Below are positions 35,879 to 44,917 of a stretch of DNA of 64,000 nucleotides, in pieces (position 1 is the first letter of the stretch; every line of letters begins with the position of its first letter). Origin of the DNA: an uncultured Mesonia sp. (lineage in GTDB: Bacteria > Bacteroidota > Bacteroidia > Flavobacteriales > Flavobacteriaceae); contig CANMOY010000002.1 of assembly GCA_947499595.1 (NCBI GenBank), positions 62,001 to 126,000 of the forward strand. Direction: 5' to 3'. The position numbers and the translations under genes are program-made. The notes below the pieces were generated by a model that was not told the origin of the DNA, did no database searches, and saw only the letters and a list, made by a program, of their open reading frames with translations.

Positions 35879-37506
35879 TTTTTGGCCGTATTTAATTCAA
35901 CAGAATTAACAATGCGCGAGGTAATCTCCTGTGCATAGCTATCTTGGTCTGGATAAATTAATATAATTTGTTGGAAAGCTCCTTGATAACCAAAATTTAA
36001 AATCTGATAGCTTTTTCTTATCGTTTGCTCCTTCTCTTCTGGTAAATAGCTAAAGCTCCCAAAAACTTTTTTGCCCTTTATGCCATCTATAGTTGTGAAA
36101 TCTTCATCTTTTACAAGAATATTTTTAGCGCCTATTTTTTCTAAATCCTTTTGAATAGCAGCAATGCTTTGATCCAGGTTGAATTGAGTTTTTTCAGGAT
36201 AAACCATGGTACGTACTACAATATGGTAAGGTGCGCTCATAGTTCCATAATAAAACTCTTCTACGCTTCCGCCTTGAGGTACGTCTGTCTTGTTGATTTG
36301 GTCCTGGAGTCTACGGATGAGCACCTGAGGCGTGATGATCTTAACTTCAGGGTATCCGTAATTACTGCTGATCCATTCTTGGTTAAGAAGCTCTTTATTA
36401 GCGTCATAAACCAACAGCTCGCGTACAAAATCGGTGTCTTTAAAGGCCGTAAACGCAGCTCCGCTGGCAATCGCCACACCCAAAACAATTATACCTGCAT
36501 AAATTATCTTTCTTTTTTTCTGTTTCTTTCTTTGGGCTGCAAGGTAGGCTTCGTCTTGTTGGAGTTCTTCTAAGGTAGGCGCTGGTATAGCAGTCTTTAA
36601 ATCTTGTAAATATTTTTCTATTCTTTTTCGATCTTCTTTAGCGGCTAGCTTACCTTGTTTAAATCCGGCAAACTTTACTAGATCTGCTCGCTTTAGAAAA
36701 AGCTCAAATTCATCTATTAGCTCATTTTCGAGCAGCAATTTACCTTGGTTTTTTTTGGCTTTTAATAAGGCGATAAACTCTGAAGTGGTACTTTCTAAAG
36801 CTCGCGCATCGATCTCTTCGTCTACATATCCCTTTAATGCTTCGGTTAAGACCGTGTAAAATCTTTTTTCTTCTCCTTGAGCTAACAAATCTTGCTGGTC
36901 GAGTTCTTTTAATCTCAACAAAGCTTGCTCAAAAGGCGGTAATTTGGCTTTTTGACTACTTTTTTTCTTCCGTAAATAAATAGCTAAAACTAGCAATATC
37001 AAAACCAGTACTAAAGTACCTACAAGAATCCAATAGTTAAAAGATAATGGGGGTTCATAGTAAACGGATTCTTTAACCGGATATAGTTTTTGTTTGGTAG
37101 TATCTACCTCAACGTCCAAGACCTTAACAGCTGAAGAATCGGTGTAAAAATTATAGTTATTAATGCTCACCGTCTGGCCTGGCAACATATATTCACCAGC
37201 ATCAAAAGAAGTAATAGTATAATTTTTTATAAATTTTAATTTCTCTTTTGTTTTTAAAGTGTCTAAGCTAGTTTCTACCATCTCTAGAGGTAAAAAACTT
37301 TGGCCTTCTGTGAATTTAATTTGGGCAGAGCTATCGGCAACCACTTCGATTTTATAATTAATTTGCTCGCCAATTTTTATTTGATTGGTATCTAAGCTTG
37401 CGCGGATTTCTTGCGCGACGGAGTCATGGTTAACACAAAATAGACTAAGCGCAAGAATGAACAAAGCCTTACTATTAAAAAAACTGAATGCTTTATAATT
37501 ACCCAT
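35875..37506 (-). CDS. BatD-like/DUF4381-like membrane protein of the Bat operon
   Basis: 543 residues. Signal segment, a periplasmic Ig-like region resembling the BatD N-terminus (about 30-140), a membrane helix near 157-178, a cytoplasmic helical region resembling DUF4381/BatD tails (about 185-330), a second membrane helix near 337-355, and a second extracytoplasmic domain (to 543). It lies between the DUF58 gene and batA. It is a common extra member of flavobacterial Bat operons; its specific role is unknown. The C-terminal domain beyond the second helix is unfamiliar to me. Confidence 0.75.
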   Translation of the reverse strand: MGNYKAFSFFNSKALFILALSLFCVNHDSVAQEIRASLDTNQIKIGEQINYKIEVVADSSAQIKFTEGQSFLPLEMVETSLDTLKTKEKLKFIKNYTITSFDAGEYMLPGQTVSINNYNFYTDSSAVKVLDVEVDTTKQKLYPVKESVYYEPPLSFNYWILVGTLVLVLILLVLAIYLRKKKSSQKAKLPPFEQALLRLKELDQQDLLAQGEEKRFYTVLTEALKGYVDEEIDARALESTTSEFIALLKAKKNQGKLLLENELIDEFELFLKRADLVKFAGFKQGKLAAKEDRKRIEKYLQDLKTAIPAPTLEELQQDEAYLAAQRKKQKKRKIIYAGIIVLGVAIASGAAFTAFKDTDFVRELLVYDANKELLNQEWISSNYGYPEVKIITPQVLIRRLQDQINKTDVPQGGSVEEFYYGTMSAPYHIVVRTMVYPEKTQFNLDQSIAAIQKDLEKIGAKNILVKDEDFTTIDGIKGKKVFGSFSYLPEEKEQTIRKSYQILNFGYQGAFQQIILIYPDQDSYAQEITSRIVNSVELNTAKK

Positions 37507-37507
37507 A

Positions 37508-38374
37508 TTAGCCTCTCTGTTTAAAATAACCCAACAATTTTCTCACATAACTCTCGTCTACGCGTGTTTGTAAAACACCAGCCCCACTTGCTTTAAATGC
37601 TTTTTTAAAATAATCTACTTGTTTAAGGTAATGCGCCTTGTAGGATTTTCGTACTCTAGCAGAACCTGTATTCACCAGTTTTATATTATTGGTTTCGGCA
37701 TCTTGCATTTGCACCAAACCTACATTTGGCATTTCAGATTCACGTTCGTCGTACACTCGGATTCCCGTTACATCGTGCTTCTTGCTTAATATTTTTAGCG
37801 GTTTTTCGTAGCTATCGCTCATAAAATCCGATAAGATGAAAAGAATAGCGCTTTTACGTAACATATTTTGTAAATACTGTAAAGCCTGATTGATATCTGT
37901 TTGGTTATTCTGGGGTTCAAATTCTATTAATTCCCGAATGATACGCAATACATGTGAGCGTCCTTTTTTGGGCGGAATATACAACTCAACCTTATCTGTA
38001 AAGAGCAATAATCCTATTTTATCATTGTTTTGGGTAGCCGAAAAGGCCAAGGTAGCCGCAATTTCTGTTAGTATATCGCGTTTAAATGCGGCTCGTGTAC
38101 CAAAGTTTGCCGAAGAAGAAACATCAACCGCTAGCATCATAGTAAGTTCGCGCTCTTCTTCAAAGACCTTTACAAAAGGTTCATTGTAACGGGCTGTTAC
38201 ATTCCAATCTATAGCCCTTACATCATCTCCAAATTGATATTGCCTTACCTCGCTAAAAGTCATTCCCCTGCCTTTAAAAGCAGAGTGGTATTCCCCGCCA
38301 AAGAGATGATTACTCAGCCGGCGAGTTTTAATTTCAATTTTTCTAACTTTTTTTAGTAATTCCTTTGTTTCCAT
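37508..38374 (-). CDS. DUF58 domain protein of the Bat operon
   Basis: 288 residues, no membrane segment. The DUF58 signature region GEYHSAFKGRGMTFSEVRQY followed by GDDVRAIDWNVTAR is present, then a VWA-like fold with DVSSSANFG. MoxR-DUF58-VWA proteins work together, MoxR acting as an AAA+ chaperone for the VWA partners. One base separates it from the next gene. Confidence 0.92.
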   Translation of the reverse strand: METKELLKKVRKIEIKTRRLSNHLFGGEYHSAFKGRGMTFSEVRQYQFGDDVRAIDWNVTARYNEPFVKVFEEERELTMMLAVDVSSSANFGTRAAFKRDILTEIAATLAFSATQNNDKIGLLLFTDKVELYIPPKKGRSHVLRIIRELIEFEPQNNQTDINQALQYLQNMLRKSAILFILSDFMSDSYEKPLKILSKKHDVTGIRVYDERESEMPNVGLVQMQDAETNNIKLVNTGSARVRKSYKAHYLKQVDYFKKAFKASGAGVLQTRVDESYVRKLLGYFKQRG

Positions 38375-38421
38375 ACAATAAATTCAGCTCACACAATACC
38401 TCTTCTGCCTACCGCTACGAT

Positions 38422-39426
38422 TTAAGGTACTTCAATAACATTCACAATTTTATGAATAATATCTTCAGAGGTAATATTTTCGGCTTCAGCTTCATAGGTT
38501 ATACCTATTCGGTGTCGCAACACGTCGAGGACAACCGCCCGAACATCCTCGGGAATCACATAACCACGGCGCTTAATAAAAGCGTAACATTTGGCTGCGG
38601 TTGCCAAGTTAATACTCCCCCTTGGAGAGGCACCAAATGAAATAAGCGGTTTAAGGCTATCTAACTTATATTTTTCTGGATAACGAGTAGCGAAAATAAT
38701 GTCTAGAATGTATTTTTCAATTTTTTCATCCATATACACCTCGCGTACCGTTTGCTGGGCCTGTAAAATTTGCTGAGTGCTAATTACCGGATTTACCTTT
38801 GCAAAACTACCTTTTAGATTAGCGCGTACCACTTTTTGCTCATCTTCAAGACTCGGATAGTCTATAACCGTTTTTAGCATAAAACGGTCAACTTGAGCTT
38901 CGGGAAGCGGATAAGTACCTTCTTGCTCAACTGGGTTTTGAGTGGCCATAACCAAGAAAGGCTTATCAAGTATAAAAGTCTCATCGCCAATGGTAACTTG
39001 TTTTTCTTGCATCGCCTCAAGCAGGGCAGACTGCACTTTTGCTGGTGCACGGTTAATCTCATCGGCTAAAACAAAATTGGCAAATATGGGACCCTTTTTT
39101 ATGCTAAAATCATTGATCTTCATATTATAAATCATGGTACCTATTACATCTGCCGGTAGTAAATCTGGTGTAAATTGTATACGACTAAAACTGGCTTGAA
39201 TTGCCTTAGACAAGGTATTTATGGCTAGGGTTTTTGCCAATCCGGGTACCCCCTCTAATAAAATATGGCCTTGACCTAACAATCCAATAAGCAGACGCTC
39301 TACCATATGCTTCTGGCCAACTATAACCTTATCCATCTCGGCCATTAAAACACTCACAAAAGCACTTTCGCGTTCTATTTTTTCATTGATGCTCGCTATA
39401 TCTATTGTTTGATTTTCTTGCTCCAT
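38422..39426 (-). CDS. MoxR family AAA+ ATPase
   Basis: 334 residues; Walker A GVPGLAKT, Walker B LADEINRAP, sensor MATQNPVEQEGTYPLPEAQ with the arginine finger region QVDRFMLK. First gene of the Bat operon, preceded by a plausible promoter. Predicted to energise assembly of the DUF58 and Bat VWA proteins. Confidence 0.95.
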   Translation of the reverse strand: MEQENQTIDIASINEKIERESAFVSVLMAEMDKVIVGQKHMVERLLIGLLGQGHILLEGVPGLAKTLAINTLSKAIQASFSRIQFTPDLLPADVIGTMIYNMKINDFSIKKGPIFANFVLADEINRAPAKVQSALLEAMQEKQVTIGDETFILDKPFLVMATQNPVEQEGTYPLPEAQVDRFMLKTVIDYPSLEDEQKVVRANLKGSFAKVNPVISTQQILQAQQTVREVYMDEKIEKYILDIIFATRYPEKYKLDSLKPLISFGASPRGSINLATAAKCYAFIKRRGYVIPEDVRAVVLDVLRHRIGITYEAEAENITSEDIIHKIVNVIEVP

Positions 39427-39445
39427 ATTTTATTATTTTAAATCG

Positions 39446-39475
39446 TAAAATTAGCTTTTTAAATAACATCGCAAA
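39446..39475 (-). promoter_or_regulatory. Promoter of the Bat operon
   Basis: Minus strand TTTG (39475-39472), 18-nt spacer, TAATTTTA (39453-39446); the last base of the -7 element deviates from the consensus. About 20 nt before the moxR start. Confidence 0.45.
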
Positions 39476-39614
39476 ATCATAAAATTATTCATGAATCCTT
39501 GTTAAGAATTGGTTAAAAGCCTTATGATTTCGCATACCGTTTAGGGCTTTATTACTTAGACGAAAAATAATAGCGGTTGTTGCAGTAATCTACATTTTTA
39601 AAGCCGAATTAACT

Positions 39615-39642
39615 TTTGTTTTTAAAAATTCGGCTAACTTTA
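39615..39642 (+). promoter_or_regulatory. Probable promoter of the SDR operon
   Basis: TTTG at 39615, 16-nt spacer, TAACTTTA at 39635-39642, 14 nt before the ATG. The spacer is short and the last base of the -7 element differs. Confidence 0.4.
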
Positions 39643-39656
39643 ATAAAAATTAAAAT

Positions 39657-40412
39657 ATGCAAGACAAAACAGTACTCATCACAGGTGCCTCTAGTGGTAT
39701 TGGTAGAGCCACAGCCATTTGCTTAAGCAAAGAATATGCTCGTTTAATTTTATGTGGACGAAATCATGAAGCCTTGATAAAATTGCAAAAAGAATTAACC
39801 GGTTGTAAAACGCATGTATTAATTTTTGATGTACGTAACCGTGAAGCCGTAAATGCATCCGTAAAGCAACTTCCGAAGCGTTTTTCTAATATAGATATTT
39901 TAATAAACAATGCTGGAAATGCACACGGTTTAGATTTTTTGCAAGATGGCGATCCTGAGGATTGGGATGCTATGCTTGATATAAATGTTAAAGGTTTACT
40001 TTATGTAACCCAAGCGGTATTACCTCAAATGGTTGAGAGAAAATCGGGGCATATTATCAACGTAGGATCTACCGCAGCCAAGGAAGTCTACCCAAAAGGA
40101 AATGTGTATTGTGCCAGTAAGCACGCGGTAGATGCGCTAAATCACGGCATGCGTTTAGATTTGAACGGTACAGGAGTTAAAGTGGGAGCCGTGCACCCCG
40201 GATTGGTAGCCACTAACTTTAGCGAAGTGCGATTTAAAAATGATACCGAAAGGGCAAAACAAGTATATACAGGATACAAAGCCCTAGAAGCTGAGGACAT
40301 AGCCCGTACTATTTTATATATGCTACAACAACCCGAACATGTTAATATTACCGAATTGGTAGTAATGCCAAGCGCTCAAGCGAGCTCGACTATTATTCAT
40401 AAACATGATTAA
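39657..40412 (+). CDS. Short-chain dehydrogenase/reductase
   Basis: 251 residues. TGASSGIGRA (NAD(P) binding), NNAGNAH, catalytic Ser in NVGSTAA and the YXXXK pair in VYCASKHAV. This is a classical SDR with the PGLVATNF post-catalytic loop, similar to the YdfG/serine-3-dehydrogenase-like group. Substrate unknown. Its end overlaps the next gene by 8 nt. Confidence 0.92.
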   Translation: MQDKTVLITGASSGIGRATAICLSKEYARLILCGRNHEALIKLQKELTGCKTHVLIFDVRNREAVNASVKQLPKRFSNIDILINNAGNAHGLDFLQDGDPEDWDAMLDINVKGLLYVTQAVLPQMVERKSGHIINVGSTAAKEVYPKGNVYCASKHAVDALNHGMRLDLNGTGVKVGAVHPGLVATNFSEVRFKNDTERAKQVYTGYKALEAEDIARTILYMLQQPEHVNITELVVMPSAQASSTIIHKHD

Positions 40413-41544
40413 TAAACGCTTACTCATAAAAAACTTATTGGCCCATAGCTCTGAGAATAGCTTTTATGACAAAAAATTAAAACTAAATCTTAATCAGCGC
40501 GAGGGTAAAGCTAAATTGCTAAAGCATATTTGTGCCATGGCAAATGCTAACCCGCATAATACAAGCTATATTGTGGTAGGGGTAGATGACCAAAACAACC
40601 AATTGGTAGGTGTAGATTTTTATGACGATAGTAAAATACAAAACCTCATCAACGCTTATCTCAAGCATCCGCCCTTTGTGATTTATGAAAACATTCCTTT
40701 TGCTCACCTTAAACGTGGAAAAGTTATTGGGTTGATAAGCATTAAAGCTCAAAAAGATAAAGTTTGTTCTTTTAAACGAACTATTTGGAAATATAAAAAG
40801 ACAAGTGTTTTTATACGAGAAGGCAGCATTAGTAAGCCACAACATGAAATTAAGAGCATTGTAGACAATAAAGACGTATTAGAAAGTATTGAGAAACAAG
40901 CACAAAACAACATTAAACTCACGCTAGATGGTGTTTTTGATTTTTATGAAAGCAACAATTTATACAACCCTAATTATTTGGTATTTAGAGAGTACTTTGT
41001 GTTGTGCTGGGCAGGAAAGAAAAAGGTAAATAACCGCGGTACATTTTACTCTAGAGTGAATATCGAACTTATCAACGAACAGGTAAAGTTGTTTTATTCT
41101 GATTTAGATGAAGTAACCATAGCGCATAGTGAGCAAGGCTTTAAAATAACCGAGTTTGTTCATCTAGGTCTTAATAAAAATTATCGTTACTACCCTCTTG
41201 AAGAAGTGCATATTGTCTTTTCTCCCAATATGACCTATACCATAAACCGTAAAATGCTTTTTGAACCACCGCAATACGACCAATCTAATTTAATTCATAT
41301 TTTAAATAGTCAATATGTTTTGATAAAGAAAATTAAAGCACAAGATAAATTAACTTTAACCGAGCAAGAAAACTTAAAGCGTTTACCCGTCACCGCTCTT
41401 TTGTGCTATTTTAATCATTTACCCCAGGCCATTGATCAATTGGAAGCGATAAGACTCCTTTTAAAAGAAAATTATCCCGATATTTATGCGCGATACAAAG
41501 ACAGCATGCGCATTTTAAGAAAAGTAAATTACAGTAACACATGA
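40405..41544 (+). CDS. AlbA_2 (schlafen-like) domain protein
   Basis: 379 residues. The N-terminal part, about 15-125, shows the AlbA_2/divergent AAA_4 pattern: KAKLLKHICAMANANPHNTSYIVVGVDDQNNQLVGVDF, then VIGLISIKAQ and SVFIREGS. The rest (125-379) is not recognised. Such proteins are often labelled ATP-binding or transcriptional regulator, but activity is not established. It overlaps both neighbours (8 nt and 4 nt), suggesting a single operon. Confidence 0.75.
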   Translation: MINKRLLIKNLLAHSSENSFYDKKLKLNLNQREGKAKLLKHICAMANANPHNTSYIVVGVDDQNNQLVGVDFYDDSKIQNLINAYLKHPPFVIYENIPFAHLKRGKVIGLISIKAQKDKVCSFKRTIWKYKKTSVFIREGSISKPQHEIKSIVDNKDVLESIEKQAQNNIKLTLDGVFDFYESNNLYNPNYLVFREYFVLCWAGKKKVNNRGTFYSRVNIELINEQVKLFYSDLDEVTIAHSEQGFKITEFVHLGLNKNYRYYPLEEVHIVFSPNMTYTINRKMLFEPPQYDQSNLIHILNSQYVLIKKIKAQDKLTLTEQENLKRLPVTALLCYFNHLPQAIDQLEAIRLLLKENYPDIYARYKDSMRILRKVNYSNT

Positions 41545-42272
41545 GTCAACGAATTTTTGCCATAGGAGATATTCATGGCGGCTTAAAAGCACTTCAACAA
41601 ATTTTAAAAAAAGCAGCTATCACCCCAGATGACTTACTAATATTTTTGGGCGATTATGTAGATGGCTGGAGCGATTCTGCCCATGTAGTTAGTTATTTAA
41701 TCGAACTAGAAAAAAAGCAGCCCTGTGTTTTTATTCGAGGTAACCATGACGATTTGGTTCACCAATGGCTTATCACTCAAGAAATGAACAATCAATGGTT
41801 ACAACACGGGGGTGAATCTACCATAAAATCATATGCCGAGCTTTCCGAAAAGGAAATCAGTACACATATTGCTTTTTATGAACGCATGAAAAATTACTAT
41901 ATCTTAAACGAGGAGATTTTATTTTTGCACGCTGGTTTCACCAATATGCATGGGCCTTATAATGAGTACGAAGCTTATATGTGCTATTGGGACAGAACTC
42001 TTTGGGAAACCGCTTTATCGCTCGATCCTAATTTACCTCAAGATCATATTTACTACCCCAAAAGATTAAAGCTTTTTAAAGAAATTTATATTGGGCATAC
42101 ACCGGTTACCCGGATTAATAAAGAGAAACCTCACCAAGCCGCCAATGTAATAAATGTAGATACCGGTGCCGCATTTAAAGGTAAACTCTCCATGATCGAA
42201 ATAAACACTAAAGAAGTGTATCAAAGTGAGCCCGTTTACCAAATCTATAAAGACGAAAAAGGCAGAAATTAA
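41541..42272 (+). CDS. PPP-type metallophosphoesterase (serine/threonine phosphatase-like)
   Basis: 243 residues with the motifs of the PPP family: GDIHGG, GDYVDGWSD, GNHDDLV, LHAGF and the late GHTPV. The catalytic metal ligands D, H, D, N, H and H are all present. Substrate may be phosphoprotein or a dinucleotide polyphosphate. It starts 4 nt inside the AlbA_2 gene. Confidence 0.88.
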   Translation: MSQRIFAIGDIHGGLKALQQILKKAAITPDDLLIFLGDYVDGWSDSAHVVSYLIELEKKQPCVFIRGNHDDLVHQWLITQEMNNQWLQHGGESTIKSYAELSEKEISTHIAFYERMKNYYILNEEILFLHAGFTNMHGPYNEYEAYMCYWDRTLWETALSLDPNLPQDHIYYPKRLKLFKEIYIGHTPVTRINKEKPHQAANVINVDTGAAFKGKLSMIEINTKEVYQSEPVYQIYKDEKGRN

Positions 42273-42274
42273 TG

Positions 42275-42282
42275 TATATTTG
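42275..42282 (+). promoter_or_regulatory. Promoter -7 element for the small outer-membrane protein gene
   Basis: TATATTTG, 16 nt before the ATG at 42299. No clear -33 element. Confidence 0.45.
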
Positions 42283-42298
42283 CTAGAAATAAATAATT

Positions 42299-42862
42299 AT
42301 GAAAAAAATTCTTACCGCCGGTTTGGCTTTATTTATAAGTCTAAGTGCTTGGGCACAAGAAGAAGACTTTAAACATAGCGAAGTAAAGCTAAATATTGCA
42401 AACACCATCGCCATTGCTTCTGTAGAAGTTGGTTACGAGTATTTTTTTGGTTATGATCAAGCCATAGATGTAGAAGTGCTTATCAATGATAGAATAAATT
42501 ACCATAGCGAGAAAGGCTCAAGAGATTTTAATACCAATAGCTTAAAACTAGGTTATGTGTATTACTTTGGTTTAGAAATGCCTGGATCTGGTGTTTATAT
42601 CAATCCGTTTTTAAAATACCGTTTTGGCGAATTTGAAGAGAAAGTTACCAAAGCCGTAGAAGGAAACGATGTACGAGTTAAACAAGTTACCGATATGGAT
42701 AGCTTTATGATTGGTATTGGTGCTGGTTATAAATGGAATTTTAATGATCGCTTTGTAATTGGACCCTATGCCAATATAGCTAGAAATTTTAGCGACGAAG
42801 TAAAAGACCGCTTCTCTTCTATTGAGTTTAATGCAGGTCTAAGCATTGGCTATCGTTTTTAA
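42299..42862 (+). CDS. Small outer-membrane beta-barrel-like protein
   Basis: 187 residues. Signal peptide MKKILTAGLALFISLSAWAQ, then alternating strands with aromatic girdles (VEVGYEYFFGYDQ, LKLGYVYYFGLEM, FNAGLSIGYRF), ending in Phe as outer-membrane barrels usually do. Similar in outline to DUF3575-type proteins. Function unknown. A terminator follows. Confidence 0.7.
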   Translation: MKKILTAGLALFISLSAWAQEEDFKHSEVKLNIANTIAIASVEVGYEYFFGYDQAIDVEVLINDRINYHSEKGSRDFNTNSLKLGYVYYFGLEMPGSGVYINPFLKYRFGEFEEKVTKAVEGNDVRVKQVTDMDSFMIGIGAGYKWNFNDRFVIGPYANIARNFSDEVKDRFSSIEFNAGLSIGYRF

Positions 42863-42923
42863 TATCTTTTTTAAGCCTTTACGGATTTCAATATCTTGAA
42901 GAAAATCAATGAAAATCTAAAAT

Positions 42924-42951
42924 AAAACCCTCACATTTACGTGAGGGTTTT
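42924..42951. terminator. Terminator after the small outer-membrane protein gene
   Basis: AAAACCCTCAC / GTGAGGGTTTT, an 11-bp perfect stem with a 6-nt loop, A-run on the left and T-run on the right; can serve both strands. Confidence 0.85.
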
Positions 42952-43019
42952 TAATTTTAAAGTCATTAAAGGCTCAATCCGATTAAAATTAGCTTAAACC
43001 TTAAATATATACCTTTACC

Positions 43020-43048
43020 TTATAGGTCAAATTTAATTCCTTGTGCCC
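43020..43048 (-). pseudogene. Duplicated scrap of the aldehyde dehydrogenase 3' end
   Basis: On the minus strand this reads GAQGIKFDL-stop, copying the last residues (AQGIKFDL) and stop of the ALDH gene that ends at 43098. The 27-nt cores (43022-43048 and 43100-43126) differ at 2 positions. The DNA between the two ends does not continue the similarity, so only the tail was duplicated or left over. Confidence 0.7.
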
Positions 43049-43097
43049 CTGCATCCGACGAGTGAGGCACGAACGAGAGAAATGCACTAATTTCAAT

Positions 43098-44654
43098 TTA
43101 TAAGTCGAATTTAATTCCTTGTGCCAAAGGCAACTCGGTGGTATAGTTTATCGTGTTGGTTTGACGACGCATATAGATTTTCCAAGCATCAGAACCCGAT
43201 TCGCGACCTCCACCAGTTTCTTTCTCTCCACCAAAGGCGCCACCAATTTCGGCTCCAGAAGTACCAATATTTACGTTGGCAATTCCGCAATCAGATCCTT
43301 CTACAGACAAGAAGCGCTCTGCTTCACGCAAGTTGTTGGTCATTATAGCAGAAGACAAACCTTGACGCACGCCATTTTGTAACTCTAAAGCATTGGCAAC
43401 ATCTCCTTTATACTTCATCAAATACAGTACAGGTGCAAAAGTTTCGTGTTGTACGATTTCAAAATGATTTTCGGCTTCGGCGATAGCTGGTTTTACATAG
43501 CATCCGCTCTCATAACCTTCACCTTCAAGAACACCACCTTCAACCAAAATATTTCCGCCTTCTTCAACTACTTTATCCAAGGCATTTTGGTAATTTTTTA
43601 CCGCATCTTTATCAATTAACGGCCCCACGTGATTATTCTCATCTAAAGGATTACCAATTTTGATTTGTTTGTAGGCGTCTACAATAGCATTTTTTACTTT
43701 GTCATACACCTCTTCGTGCACAATTAATCTTCTAGTAGAAGTACAACGCTGTCCGCAAGTACCTACTGCTCCAAATACAGCACCAATTACGGTATTTTTA
43801 ATATTGGCATCTGGCGTTACAATAATAGCATTGTTACCTCCTAGCTCCAATAGGGTTTTTCCTAAACGTCCTGCAACTTCTTTGGCTACAATTTTTCCCA
43901 TTCTGGTAGATCCTGTTGCCGAGATTAAAGGAATTCGCTCATCTTTAGTCATGAATTCACCAACTTTGTAGTCTCCTGTAATTAAACAAGAAATACCAGC
44001 CGGTACATTATTACTAGCAAATACGCGTGCAGCAATGTTTTGACAAGCAACAGAAGTTAATGGTGTTTTTTCTGAACCTTTCCAGATACAAGCATCACCA
44101 CATACCCAAGCTAGTGCGGTATTCCAAGACCAAACAGCTACCGGGAAGTTAAACGCAGAGATAATACCTACCACGCCAAGTGGATGGTACTGTTCATACA
44201 TTCTGTGACCAGGACGCTCAGAGTGCATGGTTAAACCGTGCAACTGTCGCGAAAGACCAACCGCAAAGTCGCAGATATCTATCATTTCCTGCACTTCACC
44301 TAATCCTTCTTGATAGGATTTACCCATCTCATAAGAAACCAATTTCCCTAAAGGCTCTTTTAATCTTCGTAGTTCATCATTAAACTGTCTTACTATTTCA
44401 CCACGTTGTGGTGCAGGCATTGTGCGCCATTCTTTAAAGCCAGCTGTCGCAGCCGCTATAACTTTGTCATAATCTTCTTTTGTAGTAGCGCGCACCTTAC
44501 CAATTAAAGCGCCATCTACCGGTGAGTATGACTCGATAACCTCACCGCTACTAAAAAAATCTTCGCCAGTAGAAGTACCGTTATTAATATCTTGATTTAA
44601 GCCCAATTCTTCCAAGGCTTTGTCGATTCCAAATTCTTTTGCAATTTGACTCAT
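43098..44654 (-). CDS. Aldehyde dehydrogenase, ALDH7/alpha-aminoadipic semialdehyde dehydrogenase-like
   Basis: 518 residues. The catalytic Cys in GTCGQRCTSTRR and the general base Glu in LELGGNN are present. The length and phrases such as GSTRMGKIV, ESYSPVDG and GGAFGGEKETGGGRESGSDAWK fit the ALDH7 family (antiquitin, L-piperidine-6-carboxylate dehydrogenase; lysine catabolism, osmolyte aldehydes). The annotated stop is followed, 50-80 bp further on, by a second copy of the gene's tail. No pathway partner for lysine catabolism is adjacent. Confidence 0.9.
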   Translation of the reverse strand: MSQIAKEFGIDKALEELGLNQDINNGTSTGEDFFSSGEVIESYSPVDGALIGKVRATTKEDYDKVIAAATAGFKEWRTMPAPQRGEIVRQFNDELRRLKEPLGKLVSYEMGKSYQEGLGEVQEMIDICDFAVGLSRQLHGLTMHSERPGHRMYEQYHPLGVVGIISAFNFPVAVWSWNTALAWVCGDACIWKGSEKTPLTSVACQNIAARVFASNNVPAGISCLITGDYKVGEFMTKDERIPLISATGSTRMGKIVAKEVAGRLGKTLLELGGNNAIIVTPDANIKNTVIGAVFGAVGTCGQRCTSTRRLIVHEEVYDKVKNAIVDAYKQIKIGNPLDENNHVGPLIDKDAVKNYQNALDKVVEEGGNILVEGGVLEGEGYESGCYVKPAIAEAENHFEIVQHETFAPVLYLMKYKGDVANALELQNGVRQGLSSAIMTNNLREAERFLSVEGSDCGIANVNIGTSGAEIGGAFGGEKETGGGRESGSDAWKIYMRRQTNTINYTTELPLAQGIKFDL

Positions 44655-44917
44655 AATAAAATTTCTGTTTAGATTATTTATTTTTAGGCAAAACTTGCCT
44701 CCCCAATTTAATTCGCCTAAAATAAGATTTTAAAGAGAAAATTTAGCCTAAAAACCGGTGAAAATTGATTTAGATAAGAAAACTAGTCGATAAAAGCTTA
44801 GCTACCAGAAACAATTTTATGTAATTTGATGCAACTTTCTAGCACTAATAATAAAATTGGCTAAGATTATGATGAAGTTTGTTTAAAGAAATTCTTTCGC
44901 TGATTGAAAAGACTTAA

